The translations under genes and the position numbers were made by a program. Shown in pieces: positions 20,931-30,520 of a stretch of DNA of 64,000 nucleotides. Each line of letters starts with the position of its first letter. Within the stretch, counting starts at the first letter, position 1. The notes below the pieces were generated by a model. It saw only the letters and a list, made by a program, of their open reading frames with translations, made no database searches and was not told where the DNA came from. The stretch lies in contig CALMSR010000070.1 of NCBI GenBank assembly GCA_937872465.1, forward strand, positions 1-64,000, read 5' to 3'. The stretch is from an uncultured Paracoccaceae bacterium (GTDB taxonomy: Bacteria > Pseudomonadota > Alphaproteobacteria > Rhodobacterales > Rhodobacteraceae).

Positions 20931-21695
20931 TCAGACGAATTGTTCGCGGATCAGCCGCTCCTCCAGCCCGTGACCCGGATCGAAGAGCAGTCGGTGAGCG
21001 ATCGCCGGCTCGCTCGTGACGACGATATGGATCACGTCGCGCACCTCCGCGCTGTCGGCGGCCGCCGCGACCGGGCGCTTCTCCGGTTCGCGCACCTCGA
21101 AGGTGACATGCGCCTCCTTGGGCAGGAGCGCCCCGCGCCAGCGCCGCGGCCGGAAGGCCGACATCGGCGTCAGCGCCAGCACCTCCGCGCCGATCGGCAG
21201 GATCGGGCCATGGGCGGAATAATTGTAGGCGGTCGAGCCCGCCGGCGTCGCCAGCAGCACGCCGTCGGCGACGAGCTCGGCCATGCGCTCGCGCCCGTCC
21301 ACGAGGATGCGCAGCTTCGCCGCCTGCGGCCCGGCGCGGAGCAGCGAGATCTCGTTGATCGCCAGCGCCTCGACGATCGCGCCGTTCGCCCGGGTCGCAC
21401 GCATCCGCAGCGGGTTGATCACCGCCGCCTCGGCCGCGCCCAGCCGCTCCACCAGCCCCTCCTCGGCATATTCGTTCATCAGGAAGCCGACGGTGCCGCG
21501 GTTCATGCCGTAGACCGGAAGCCCGTTCTTGTCGGTGCCGTGCAGCGTCTGGAGCATCAGGCCGTCCCCCCCCAGCGCCACGATTACCTCCGCCTCGCCG
21601 AGCGGGGACTGGCCGTGGCGCAGGATCAGCCGCGCCATCGCCTCCTCGGCGAGCGCAACCGGGCTCGCCACGAAATGGATCTTCTCCAGGCCCAC
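20931..21695 (-). CDS. nadK: NAD kinase
   Basis: 254 residues. VIVALGGDGLMLQ contains the GGDG motif (42-45); NRGTVGFLMNEY and TPAGSTAYNYSAHGPILPIGAEVLALTP are the two other kinase signatures. It phosphorylates NAD to NADP in the cytosol. It is transcribed in the same direction as the permease, hda, ppk and ppx genes, but a 74-base gap lies between it and the permease. Confidence 0.95.
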   Translation of the reverse strand: MGLEKIHFVASPVALAEEAMARLILRHGQSPLGEAEVIVALGGDGLMLQTLHGTDKNGLPVYGMNRGTVGFLMNEYAEEGLVERLGAAEAAVINPLRMRATRANGAIVEALAINEISLLRAGPQAAKLRILVDGRERMAELVADGVLLATPAGSTAYNYSAHGPILPIGAEVLALTPMSAFRPRRWRGALLPKEAHVTFEVREPEKRPVAAAADSAEVRDVIHIVVTSEPAIAHRLLFDPGHGLEERLIREQFV

Positions 21696-21879
21696 GTCCC
21701 GATCCCGTCCCGATCCCGCGCCGCTGCGGCTCGCCCGCCAGTCTCGCGCGCGTCCCGCACGAACTCAAGCCCGGCGGGCAGGATCGATGCGCGAGGTGTC
21801 GCTTTCCGGGCTTCCGCGCCTGCGCCATTCGCGCTATCAGGCGGCGCAGCGACGGCCCCGAGCAGAGGATCTCCGCACC

Positions 21880-23175
21880 GTGAACGACACCCGCCCCGAG
21901 CCCGGCTTCTTCTCCGAGGATCTCGCCTCCCGCGACCCGGAGCTCCAGGCCGCCATCACCGGCGAACTGACGCGCCAGCGCGACGAGATCGAGCTGATCG
22001 CCTCGGAGAACATCGTCAGCCGCGCCGTGCTCGAGGCCCAGGGCTCGGTGATGACCAACAAGTATGCCGAAGGCTATCCCGGCCGGCGCTACTACGGCGG
22101 CTGCCAGTTCGCCGACGTGGCCGAGAACCTCGCGATCGAGCGGGTCTGCCGCCTCTTCGGCACCGCCTTCGCCAATGTCCAGCCGCATTCCGGCAGCCAG
22201 GCCAACCAGGCGGTGTTCATGGCGCTGATGGCGCCCGGCGACACCTTCCTCGCCATGGATCTCTCCGCCGGCGGCCATCTGACCCACGGGGCGAGGCCGA
22301 ATGTCTCTGGCAAGTGGTTCAACGCGGTTCACTACGGCGTGCGCCGCCAGGACCAGGCCATCGACTACGACCAGGTCGCCGAACTGGCCGAGCGCCACCG
22401 CCCGAAGCTGATCATCGCCGGCGGCTCGGCGATCCCGCGCCGGATCGACTTCGCCCGTTTCCGCGCGATCGCCGACAGCGTGGGCGCCTGGCTCCAGGTC
22501 GACATGGCCCATATCGCCGGGCTCGTCGCCGGCGGCCAGCATCCGAGCCCCTTTCCCCACGCCCATGTCGCCACCTCGACGACCCACAAGACCCTGCGCG
22601 GCCCGCGCGGCGGGCTGATCCTGACCGACGACGCCGAACTGGCGAAGAAGTTCAACTCGGCGATCTTCCCCGGCCTCCAGGGCGGCCCGCTGATGCATGT
22701 CCTCGCCGCCAAGGCGGTGGCCTTCGGCGAGGCGCTGCGCCCCGATTTCGCCGAATACCAGGCCCGCGTGATCGCCAATGCCGCGACGCTGGCCGAGACG
22801 CTGCTCAGGGGCGGCCTCGACATCGTCACCGGCGGAACCGACACGCATCTGATGCTGGTCGATCTGCGCCCCAAGCGCGTGACCGGCGCCGAGACCGAGA
22901 AGGCGCTCGGTCGCGCCCACATCACCTGCAACAAGAACGGCATCCCCTTCGACCCGGAGAAGCCGACGGTCACCTCCGGCATCCGCCTCGGCACGCCGGC
23001 GGGAACCACCCGTGGCTTCGGCACCGTCGAGTTCCGCGAGATCGGCGAGCTGATCGTGGAGGTCATCGACGGCCTCGCCGCCCAGGGCCCCGAGGGCAAT
23101 GCGGCGACCGAAGCCGCCGTCAAGGCCCGCGCCATGGCGCTCTGCCGCCGCTTCCCGGTCTACCCCGGCCTCTGA
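21880..23175 (+). CDS. glyA: Serine hydroxymethyltransferase
   Basis: 431 residues. It interconverts serine and glycine with tetrahydrofolate using PLP. Lys237 in STTHKTLRGPRGG forms the aldimine; RYYGGCQFADVAE and NVQPHSGSQANQAVF are other hallmarks. I chose GTG 21880 because the family N-terminus begins about here (FFSEDLASRDPEL); a GAGGA lies rather far upstream (about 9 bases). Divergent from nadK with 184 bases between them. Confidence 0.95.
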   Translation: MNDTRPEPGFFSEDLASRDPELQAAITGELTRQRDEIELIASENIVSRAVLEAQGSVMTNKYAEGYPGRRYYGGCQFADVAENLAIERVCRLFGTAFANVQPHSGSQANQAVFMALMAPGDTFLAMDLSAGGHLTHGARPNVSGKWFNAVHYGVRRQDQAIDYDQVAELAERHRPKLIIAGGSAIPRRIDFARFRAIADSVGAWLQVDMAHIAGLVAGGQHPSPFPHAHVATSTTHKTLRGPRGGLILTDDAELAKKFNSAIFPGLQGGPLMHVLAAKAVAFGEALRPDFAEYQARVIANAATLAETLLRGGLDIVTGGTDTHLMLVDLRPKRVTGAETEKALGRAHITCNKNGIPFDPEKPTVTSGIRLGTPAGTTRGFGTVEFREIGELIVEVIDGLAAQGPEGNAATEAAVKARAMALCRRFPVYPGL

Positions 23176-23368
23176 GCGAGGGCCCCCGAGGCTTTCATTC
23201 AGGCAGAAACCCTATCGGGCAGAACGGGGCCCCGTGCCAACAGGCATGGGGGAACACCGCGACCCGGCCAAAGGGCCGGTCCGCTTCGCGGCGCTTGCGC
23301 CGCGCGGCAATTCGCGCGAGGCATGGGTGCTGCCCGCGGCGCGACGGGCCGCCCGAGGGAGCATCGCC

Positions 23369-24220
23369 ATGACCCATCCCGCCCTGCAACCGGAGGCCAC
23401 CGCCGTCGTCACCGGCGGCGCGGCGGGAATCGGACTGGCCGCCGCATTGCGCTTCGCCGAGGCCGGGCTCAACGTGGTGATCGCCGATCTCGGGCCCGAA
23501 CGGCTGGCGGCGGCGGCCGACCGCATCGTCGCGGCCTCGCCCCGCGGCGACGAGGCGGTGATGGCGGTGGAGGCGAGCGTCGCGCGCGCCGAGGATCTCG
23601 ACCGGCTCGAGACGGCCGTCGCCGATCGCTTCGGCGGCACCGACGTGCTGATGAACAACGCCGGCATCCAGCCCGGCAGCGCGATCTTCGGCCCGGTGGA
23701 GAACTGGGAGCGGGTCTTCGCCGTGAACCTCTGGGGCGTGATCCACGGCAGCCGCGCCTTCCTGCCCGGCATGATCGCCCGCGGCCGGCCCGGCCTCGTG
23801 ATCAACACCGGCTCGAAACAGGGCATCACCACGCCCCCGGGCGATCCCGCCTACAACGTCGCCAAGGCCGCGGTGAAGGCCTATACCGAGGCGCTGGCCC
23901 ACGAGCTGCGCAACATGCCCGGCTGCGCGGTCACCGCGCATCTCCTGATCCCGGGCTTCGTCTTCACCGAGCTCACCCGCGGCGACCGCGACGAGAAGCC
24001 CGCCGGCGCCTGGACCCCCGAAGAGACCGTCGATTTCATGCTGGCGCGCCTCGATGCGGGGGATTTCTACATCCTCTGCCCCGACAACGACGTGCCGCGC
24101 AGCCTCGACGAGAAGCGCATCGCCTGGGCCGCCGGCGACATCATCGAGAACCGCCCGGCGCTTTCGCGCTGGCACCCCGACTGGGCGGAGGCCTTCGCCG
24201 CCTTTCTCGCGAAGCCCTGA
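23369..24220 (+). CDS. Short-chain dehydrogenase/reductase
   Basis: 283 residues. VVTGGAAGIGLAAA (about 14-27) is the TGxxxGxG nucleotide site, NNAGIQPGS the NAG motif, and YNVAKAAVKAY the YxxxK catalytic pair, with Ser in NTGSKQG. SD GAGGGAG lies 7 bases before ATG 23369. The tail (about 220-283) after GAWTPEETVDFML is longer than in the simplest SDRs. Followed 88 bases later by another NAD(P)-dependent dehydrogenase. Substrate unknown. Confidence 0.88.
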   Translation: MTHPALQPEATAVVTGGAAGIGLAAALRFAEAGLNVVIADLGPERLAAAADRIVAASPRGDEAVMAVEASVARAEDLDRLETAVADRFGGTDVLMNNAGIQPGSAIFGPVENWERVFAVNLWGVIHGSRAFLPGMIARGRPGLVINTGSKQGITTPPGDPAYNVAKAAVKAYTEALAHELRNMPGCAVTAHLLIPGFVFTELTRGDRDEKPAGAWTPEETVDFMLARLDAGDFYILCPDNDVPRSLDEKRIAWAAGDIIENRPALSRWHPDWAEAFAAFLAKP

Positions 24221-24308
24221 GCGCCGGTCGCAGGCGCCGGGGCCCGGTTCCGGGTGGACCGGCCGCCCGATTCCCCTGATGATTGCCGGCAAAAGGGGAG
24301 GACGGCAC

Positions 24309-25205
24309 ATGACCAAGGAGACCATCGGATTCGTCGGCGCGGGGCTCATGGGCCACGGCATCGCCGCAAACATCCTGAAGGGCGGCTACGACCTCGCCGT
24401 CATCGCCCATCGCAGCCGCGCCCAGATCGAGGATCTGCTCGGCCGCGGCGCCGTCGAGGCGGGGGACCTCGCCGAGCTCGGCACGCGCGCCAGCATGGTC
24501 TTTCTCTGCCTGCCGGGCTCGCCGCAGGTCGAGGCCACGGTCGAGGGGCTGCTCGGCGGGCTGAAGGCGGGCGCGGTGGTCGTGGATTGCTCCACCGCGG
24601 ACCCGGTCTCGACCCAGGCGCTCGCGGCGCGGCTGGCGGCACGCGGCATCGCCATGGCCGACGCGCCGCTCGGCGGCACGCCGGTCCAGGCCGAGGCCGG
24701 CGAGCTCTCGGCGATGGTCGGGGCCGACGCGGCGACCTTCGCGCGCATCCGCCCCGTGGTCGAGACCTGGGCGGCGACCATCCGGCATGTCGGCGGCCCG
24801 GGAGACGGGCACCGCATGAAGCTGCTCAACAACTTCCTCTCGCTCGGCTATGCCGCGATCTATGCCGAGGCGCTCGCGCTCGGCGCCAAGGTCGGCCTCG
24901 ACCCCAGGCGCTTCGACAGCGTCATCCGCGGCAGCCGCATGGATTGCGGCTTCTACCGGACCTTCATGGGCTACATCGTCGAGGGCAACCGCGAGGCGCA
25001 TAAGTTCACGCTCAGCAACGCGCTGAAGGACCTGAAATACCTCGAGAGCATGGCCAATGCCGCCGGGGTCGCGAACCCGCTCGGCAATGCCGCCAAGAAC
25101 AGCTTCGCCATGGCCCATGCGACCGGCGGCGACGGGCCGGAGGATTACGTGCCGCATCTGGTCAGCTTCGTCGGCCGGCAGAACGGCATTCCGCTCGAGC
25201 CCTGA
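24309..25205 (+). CDS. NAD(P)-dependent beta-hydroxyacid dehydrogenase (HIBADH family)
   Basis: 298 residues from ATG 24309 (AGGGGAGGA upstream). The Rossmann motif GFVGAGLMGHGIAANILKGG is at about 7-26, and DAPLGGTPVQAEAG corresponds to the substrate-binding DAPVSGG region. The catalytic Lys is in HRMKLLNNFLSLGY (about 179). The all-helical C-terminal domain has LKDLKYL. It probably oxidises a 3-hydroxyacid or reduces a semialdehyde. Pairing with the upstream SDR suggests a shared catabolic route; that is inference. Confidence 0.88.
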   Translation: MTKETIGFVGAGLMGHGIAANILKGGYDLAVIAHRSRAQIEDLLGRGAVEAGDLAELGTRASMVFLCLPGSPQVEATVEGLLGGLKAGAVVVDCSTADPVSTQALAARLAARGIAMADAPLGGTPVQAEAGELSAMVGADAATFARIRPVVETWAATIRHVGGPGDGHRMKLLNNFLSLGYAAIYAEALALGAKVGLDPRRFDSVIRGSRMDCGFYRTFMGYIVEGNREAHKFTLSNALKDLKYLESMANAAGVANPLGNAAKNSFAMAHATGGDGPEDYVPHLVSFVGRQNGIPLEP

Positions 25206-25214
25206 GCCGCCGCT

Positions 25215-25571
25215 TCAGCCGAAGCGGTTGGCGCCCTCGCTGCCCTTCTGGACGTAGAACCACAGCAGCACCAGCAGCCCGATCACCGGCACGAGGCCGA
25301 GGAGCACCCACCAGCCGGTACGATCGGTGTCGTGCAGCCGCCGCACCGTTACCGCGAGGTTGGGCAGAAGGATCGCGAGACCCAGCAGCCCCGAGATCGG
25401 CCGGACGCTCTCCCCCTCGGGAGCGCCGAAGAGCAGCCCGTCGAGAAGCCCCGCGACCAGCACGGCGATGAGCACCGCCAGCGTCCACCACCAGAATTCC
25501 GAGCGCGGCGCTCGCCCCGAGAAGGTGACGTAGTTCGAGAGCACGTTGCGCACGGCCTCTTGGAACGTCAT
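25215..25571 (-). CDS. DUF805 small membrane protein
   Basis: 118 residues with four hydrophobic segments. The family signature is clear: SNYVTFSGRAPRSEFWWW near the start, VTVRRLHDTDRTGWW in the middle and FYVQKGSEGANRFG at the end. Inner membrane; function unknown. Convergent with the dehydrogenase at 24309, 9 bases between stops. The 25572-25870 interval upstream (300 bases, divergent from the repeat protein) shows no further gene and no promoter I would call. Confidence 0.9.
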   Translation of the reverse strand: MTFQEAVRNVLSNYVTFSGRAPRSEFWWWTLAVLIAVLVAGLLDGLLFGAPEGESVRPISGLLGLAILLPNLAVTVRRLHDTDRTGWWVLLGLVPVIGLLVLLWFYVQKGSEGANRFG

Positions 25572-25870
25572 GACGCGGCACTCCCTTTTCCCGCCGGGGC
25601 GGCGCGAGTCTCTCCGCCCGGGCGGATCGCGTCAAGTCGGGCGCGCCTGCGATTTCACGCGGCGTTCCGGCGGCATTCGCGCCGCTTTCACGGCCGGATG
25701 ACGCGGCCCGGCTAGGTCTTGCGTCATGCGGAGGCCCCCGATGGCCCCGCACGAGGTGCCGAAGCGGACCGAACGCGCGGCGCCCCTGAATTCCGTGCCT
25801 CGAATGCTTGCCGGCCCAAGGGCCGATCCTCAACCCGCATCGAGAGATGCCGACGAAGAAGGAAGTCGAA

Positions 25871-26389
25871 ATGAAACGCAGTGCTTTCGCAACCTCGCTC
25901 GCCGCCGCCTTCCTGCTGGGCCTCGCCCCCTCGATCGCGCCGGCGCAGTCGCAGCTCGCCACCGGCGCCGGCCTCACCGCCGCCGAGGCGGGCGGCATGA
26001 GCCTCACCGAGATCTACGTCGCCAAGATCAACCGCGAATCCGGGCGCGACCAGCAGCAGGGCGTCTTTCACCGAGCCGACCCGGTCGTGGTGGACCCCGA
26101 CCAGCACGCCCAGCTCATCCGCGCCGCAGGCCTGACCGGCGCAGAGGCCGCGGGCCTGAGCCTCGCCGAGATCGCGGCGATCAAGACCAGCCGCAACGCC
26201 CCGCGCGACGAGCGCGTGGTGGTGATGATCGGCCGGTCGCTGCCGGCGACCGACACCGCCGCCTACAGCCAGCTCGTCGCCGCATCGGGCCTGACCCCGG
26301 TCGAGGCGAGCGGGCTCACGCTGAACGACCTCTACGTGATGAAGATCGACCGCGAGAGCCGCCGGGACGACCGCCAGTCCTTCGACTGA
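25871..26389 (+). CDS. Secreted protein with three tandem internal repeats, unknown function
   Basis: 172 residues from ATG 25871, with AAGGAAG 6 bases upstream; in-frame ATGs further up exist but would bury the signal peptide. MKRSAFATSLAAAFLLGLAP...APAQS is a typical Sec signal cleaved near residue 26. The mature part holds three copies of a repeat of about 30 residues with the pattern (A/S)GLTxxEAxG(L/M)(S/T)LxE(I/L)-x-x-x-K, the first and third continuing I-(N/D)-RES-(G/R)RD. No Cys, no catalytic motif. Similar hyphen-like repeats can be helix pairs. Family not recognised. Confidence 0.75.
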   Translation: MKRSAFATSLAAAFLLGLAPSIAPAQSQLATGAGLTAAEAGGMSLTEIYVAKINRESGRDQQQGVFHRADPVVVDPDQHAQLIRAAGLTGAEAAGLSLAEIAAIKTSRNAPRDERVVVMIGRSLPATDTAAYSQLVAASGLTPVEASGLTLNDLYVMKIDRESRRDDRQSFD

Positions 26390-26417
26390 CGGCGATGCCG
26401 CTGCCGGGCAGTGCAAG

Positions 26418-26441
26418 CCGTGGCCCCTCCGGGGGCCACGG
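26418..26441. terminator. Bidirectional hairpin between convergent genes
   Basis: CCGTGGCCCC and GGGGCCACGG form a perfect 10-bp stem with a TCCG loop, in the 58-base gap between the repeat protein and phaC stops. No T-run on either side, but the position is right for a shared terminator. Confidence 0.55.
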
Positions 26442-26447
26442 CCGCGT

Positions 26448-28262
26448 TCAGCGCTTGTCGAAGCGCAGCTTCACATAGGCCCCCGGGGCGGGTTCGATCA
26501 CCCCGAGCTTCGCCCCGGGCTCGCGCGCCTTGATGCGCCGGCCCGAGCGTTTCGCCAACCAGGCGTCCCAGTCGGGCCACCAGCTCCCCGCCGTCTCCTC
26601 GGCACCGGCGAGCCAGTCCTCCAGCGTCGGCAGCGTCAGGTCGGGATTCGTCCAGAACTGGTACTTGCCCAGCGCCGGCGGGTTCACCACCCCGGCGATA
26701 TGCCCCGAGCCCGCGAGAATGAAGCGCACGTCGGCCTTGGTCATCGCCCGCGCCCCGCGATAGACCGAATGCGCCGGCGCGATGTGATCCTCCCTGGTCG
26801 CCACGTGATAGACCGGCAGGGCGATGTCGCCGAGGCTGACGGGCTCTCCGCGCACCTCGAACTTCCCCTTTATCAGGGCGTTCTGGACGTAGAACTGGTC
26901 GAGATAGCGCTTGTGCACCTTCGCCGGCATCGCCGTCGAATCCGCGTTCCAGTAGAGCAGGTCGAAGGGGAACGGATCCTTGCCCAACATGTAGTTGTTG
27001 ACCATGTAGCCCCAGATCAGGTCGTTGGCGCGCAGCATGTTGAAGGCATCGGCCATCTTGCTGGCGGGCATGTAGCCCTGATCCATCTCCTCCTCGACGA
27101 CCCCGAGGATCTGCTCGTCGATCATCACCTGCAATTCGCCGGCATCCTCGAAATCGAGCTGCCCGGTGAAGAAGGTCGCCGAGGCGATGCGCTTCTCCTT
27201 GTGCCGGCCCATCCAGGCGAGCATGCTCCCCGACAGCGTGCCGCCGATGCAGTAGGAGACGAGATGCAGGCTCTTCTGGCCGGTCTCCTCGAGCACCTTG
27301 TCGATGGCCGCCGAGGCGCCTTCGAACATGTAGCTCTCCCAGGTCTCGTCGGCATTGCGCTCGTCGGGATTGACCCAGGAGATCATGAAGACGGTATGGC
27401 CCTGCTCGACCAGCCATTTGACCATGCTCTTCCTCGGGTTGAGATCGAGCACGTAGTACTTGTTGATCCAGGGCGGCACGAAGAGCACCGGCTTGGAATA
27501 GACCGTCTCGGTCTGCGGCGCATACTGGATCAGCTGGCAGATGCGGTTCTGCCAGATCACCGCGCCGGGGCTGACCGCCATGTTGCGCCCGACCTCGAAG
27601 GCGTCCATGTCGGTCTGGCGGATCAGGAGCTTGCCCTTGCCGCGTTCGAGATCGGCGAGCATCATCTTGAGCCCGCGCACCAGGTTGTCGCCCTTCTCGG
27701 CGGCGGTGGCCTCCAGCACTTCCGGGTTCAGCGCGAAGAAATTCGCCGGGTTCATCGCCTCGACGAACTGCCTTGTGTAGAAGGCCGCCTTCCTGCGGTC
27801 CTTGGGATCCATGTCGCCCACCGAGGCCACGGTGTCCTGGATCCAGCCCGAGGTGAGCAGGTAGGATTGCTTGAGATAGTCGAAGAGCGCGTTCTCCGAC
27901 CATTCGCGATGCGCGAAGCGCTTGTCGGCCGGCCTCATATGCGGAAGGTTGGGCGCCGGCGTGTCCTTCGCCCCCATCCATTTCAGCATCGAGGCCTGCC
28001 AGAGCGCGGTCTGCTGCGCCCAGAACTCCAGCGTCTTGTCCGCGAGCTCCTTGGGATTGTCGAGCATGGTGCGATAGAGCTCGGTGAAGGCCGGCCAGGT
28101 ATGCATCGGATCGGCGTGCTTGGGCGGCCCGTCCTCGAGCTGCGCGGCGAGGAAGCGCTGCCAGATCTGCGACGAGATGTCGACGACCTCGGCCATGTTG
28201 TGGGCCATGTGCTGGCCCTGCTCGGCCAGGCTCTTCTCTTCGCTCGTGATGTCGTCGTTCAA
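26448..28262 (-). CDS. phaC: Class I poly(3-hydroxyalkanoate) synthase
   Basis: 604 residues from TTG 28262, chosen because GGAGGG lies 6 bases upstream and the length fits class I PhaC. It polymerises 3-hydroxyacyl-CoA on storage granules. The alpha/beta-hydrolase core has the lipase-like box SYCIGGT with nucleophile Cys338, WYVN-like ISWVNPD, and the charge-relay His region GSGHIAGVVNPP with Asp in ATREDHIAP. An N-terminal domain of about 200 residues (class I PhaC_N) precedes it. No phaP or phaR gene is adjacent. Links to the acyl-CoA genes at 1102-8649 for monomer supply are possible but not shown. Confidence 0.95.
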   Translation of the reverse strand: MNDDITSEEKSLAEQGQHMAHNMAEVVDISSQIWQRFLAAQLEDGPPKHADPMHTWPAFTELYRTMLDNPKELADKTLEFWAQQTALWQASMLKWMGAKDTPAPNLPHMRPADKRFAHREWSENALFDYLKQSYLLTSGWIQDTVASVGDMDPKDRRKAAFYTRQFVEAMNPANFFALNPEVLEATAAEKGDNLVRGLKMMLADLERGKGKLLIRQTDMDAFEVGRNMAVSPGAVIWQNRICQLIQYAPQTETVYSKPVLFVPPWINKYYVLDLNPRKSMVKWLVEQGHTVFMISWVNPDERNADETWESYMFEGASAAIDKVLEETGQKSLHLVSYCIGGTLSGSMLAWMGRHKEKRIASATFFTGQLDFEDAGELQVMIDEQILGVVEEEMDQGYMPASKMADAFNMLRANDLIWGYMVNNYMLGKDPFPFDLLYWNADSTAMPAKVHKRYLDQFYVQNALIKGKFEVRGEPVSLGDIALPVYHVATREDHIAPAHSVYRGARAMTKADVRFILAGSGHIAGVVNPPALGKYQFWTNPDLTLPTLEDWLAGAEETAGSWWPDWDAWLAKRSGRRIKAREPGAKLGVIEPAPGAYVKLRFDKR

Positions 28263-28517
28263 TGTTCCCTCCCCAGGGATGGCCCGAATGCACAAGTCTA
28301 TCGCCGGCCATTGCCGCGCGCCACCGGTTAATCCCGGGCGGCGGGCGCGGGACCCGCCGCCGTCCGGCCCGTTCCATCCGGCGGGGCGCGCCACGGCGGC
28401 CATGTCGCCGGCATCGACCGCCCCCGACGCGGCCCGGTCGCTTGCCGCCGAAACCCCGACCGGCTAGCAAGGGCGGGCCGCGCGCGTCGCGGCGCAGGCC
28501 CGACCCCGAGGAACCGC

Positions 28518-28844
28518 ATGCCGTCCAGGCCGCTCCGCCCGGTCCTTGCCGCCGTCCTGGCGCTCGCCGCCGGCGCGGGCGGCTGCGCGCCGCCCGAGGC
28601 GGCTTACACCCCCTCCGAGGCCGTGCGCGGCGCCCCGCCGCCGGAGCTCCTGCCCAATGCCCGCTTCGGCGCGGCCTTCGAGAGCGGCGGCGGCGCGGCG
28701 GAAGATCTCGAAGCCGGCGCCGAGGACCTCGCGGAGCGCGCCGCCGCGCTCCAGGCCCGTGCCGAAGCGCTTTCCGCGCCGGTGATCGACCCCGACGAAC
28801 GCGCGCGCCTCGAATCCGCCGCCGCGGCGGAGCCCGGCCGATGA
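28518..28844 (+). CDS. Small putative lipoprotein
   Basis: 108 residues: RPLRPVLAAVLALAAGAGGC is a signal-like hydrophobic stretch ending at Cys23, a probable lipidation site although the lipobox is not ideal (AGG-C rather than LxG-C). The remainder is Ala/Glu-rich and helical, with a possible coiled coil at about 60-90. Its TGA overlaps the ATG of the next gene (ATGA), so it is co-translated with the transporter. It is found as a companion only here; function unknown. Confidence 0.65.
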   Translation: MPSRPLRPVLAAVLALAAGAGGCAPPEAAYTPSEAVRGAPPPELLPNARFGAAFESGGGAAEDLEAGAEDLAERAAALQARAEALSAPVIDPDERARLESAAAAEPGR

Positions 28845-30025
28845 CGCCCGGATTCGTGCGGACCGCCATCGTGCTCGGCCTGCTCGGAGCGGTCGGCCCC
28901 TTCGCCATCGACATGTACCTGCCGGCCATGCCGACCATCGCCGCCGATCTCGGCGCCAGCATCGGCGCGACCCAGATGACGCTGATGGTCTATTTCGTCG
29001 CCTTCGGGGTCTGCCAGCTCGTCTACGGCCCGGTCTCGGACATGGTGGGGCGGCGCGGACCGCTCTTTTTCGGACTGACGCTCTTCGTGCTCGCCTCGGC
29101 GGGCTGCGTGCTCGCGCCCTCCATCGGCGCCCTGATCTTCTTTCGCGCGATCCAGGGCATCGGCGGCTCGGCGGTCATGGTCATCCCCCGCGCCATCATC
29201 CGCGACCGCTACCGGGGCATCGAAGCGACCCGGATGATGGCGCTGGTGATGCTCGTCATCAGCATCGGTCCGATGCTCGCCCCCCTGCTCGGCAGCGGGC
29301 TGATCCTGCTCTGGGGCTGGCGCGCGGTCTTCGTGGCGATCGGCGCGACGGCCGTGGTCGCGCTGGTCCTGGTCTGGAAGGTCCTGCCCGAGACCCACCC
29401 ACCCGAGCGCCGCAGGGTCGTGAGCCTCGCGGACATGGCCCGGGGCTTCCGCACCCTGCTCACCGACCCGACCTTCCTCGGCCTGACCGCCATCGGCGGG
29501 CTCGGCATGGCGAGCTTCTTCTCCTTTCTCTCCAGCTCCTCCTTCCTCTACATCGACCATTTCGGCCTCAGCCCCACCGGCTTCAGCCTCGCCTTCTCCT
29601 TCAACGCCATCGGCTTCTTCACCGCCTCGCAATTCGCCGCCCGGCTCGGGGCGATCCACGGCATCCCGGCGGTGATCCGCGCCGCCGTCGCGGGCTATGC
29701 CGGCTTTGCGCTCGTCCATGTCGCCATCGTGCTCGCCGGCGTCGACAGCCTGCCGGTGCTCATGGCGATGCTGTTTCTCACCTTCGCCAATCTCGGCCTC
29801 GTCATCCCCACGGCGATGATCCTCGCGCTCGAGGAGCACGGGCCCATCGCCGGCATCGCCTCCGCGCTCGGCGGCACGCTCCAGATGGTGCTCGGCGCGG
29901 TGATGATCGCCCTGACCAGCGCGGTCTTCGACGGCACCGCGCTGCCGATGGTGCTGATCATCGCCGGCTGCGCCGGCACCGCCTTCCTGCTCTCCCGCCG
30001 GACCCTGCCCGCGGCAAGGGCCTGA
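28841..30025 (+). CDS. Bcr/CflA-type MFS multidrug efflux transporter
   Basis: 394 residues, twelve predicted TM helices. FAIDMYLPAMPTIAADL (about 21-37) in helix 1 is the Bcr/CflA hallmark; YGPVSDMVGRRGPLFFG is the MFS motif A loop; FRAIQGIGGSAVMVIPRAIIRDR is motif C-like. It should export drugs or small metabolites by proton antiport. Starts inside the preceding lipoprotein gene (ATGA). Confidence 0.9.
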   Translation: MTPGFVRTAIVLGLLGAVGPFAIDMYLPAMPTIAADLGASIGATQMTLMVYFVAFGVCQLVYGPVSDMVGRRGPLFFGLTLFVLASAGCVLAPSIGALIFFRAIQGIGGSAVMVIPRAIIRDRYRGIEATRMMALVMLVISIGPMLAPLLGSGLILLWGWRAVFVAIGATAVVALVLVWKVLPETHPPERRRVVSLADMARGFRTLLTDPTFLGLTAIGGLGMASFFSFLSSSSFLYIDHFGLSPTGFSLAFSFNAIGFFTASQFAARLGAIHGIPAVIRAAVAGYAGFALVHVAIVLAGVDSLPVLMAMLFLTFANLGLVIPTAMILALEEHGPIAGIASALGGTLQMVLGAVMIALTSAVFDGTALPMVLIIAGCAGTAFLLSRRTLPAARA

Positions 30026-30145
30026 GCGCCGCGATCGGCGACCGCCCGCCGGATCGGTGCCGCGAGACTGGACAGGCGGCCGCGGGACCGCTACCTGCCA
30101 TGCAGGCGCATGGCGCCGCGGGGCCGGGAACGAGTAATCGGGACG

Positions 30146-30520
30146 ATGGTGTTCTTAGTCGCATGCCTGGCGGTGGCCGCCTTCCTGCTCGGCTTTCACC
30201 TCGCCGGCGTCCTTCCCGCGGCGAGCCGCGCGATCGCCACGGCGCGCGGCGCCACCGGCGCCATGCGCGACCCGGCGCTCGACGACCTCGCCCGGGAGAA
30301 GGCCGCCCAGAAGGCCGGGCTCTCCCTGCTCGCGAGCTTCGCCTCGATCGCGCTCCGCAGCGCCGCCGCCCTTGCCGCCTCCTTCGTGCCGATCCTGCTC
30401 GCCGATGCGCTCGGCCTCGTCGATGCGCAGGCGACCACCGATTTCCTGCTGCGCTGGGACGTGATCCTCGGCGCCTCGGCGGTGATGATCGCCGCATGGC
30501 TGCTGGTGCGCCGGCGATGA
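30146..30520 (+). CDS. Small membrane protein, unknown
   Basis: About 124 residues from ATG 30146; an in-frame ATG at 30110 adds 12 polar residues, and neither has a strong SD. Three hydrophobic stretches (FLVACLAVAAFLLGFHLAG near the start, LRSAAALAASFVPILLADALGLV in the middle, VILGASAVMIAAWLLV at the end) surround a charged segment. Its stop overlaps the ATG of the sulfotransferase gene, implying coupling. No family recognised. Confidence 0.65.
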   Translation: MVFLVACLAVAAFLLGFHLAGVLPAASRAIATARGATGAMRDPALDDLAREKAAQKAGLSLLASFASIALRSAAALAASFVPILLADALGLVDAQATTDFLLRWDVILGASAVMIAAWLLVRRR

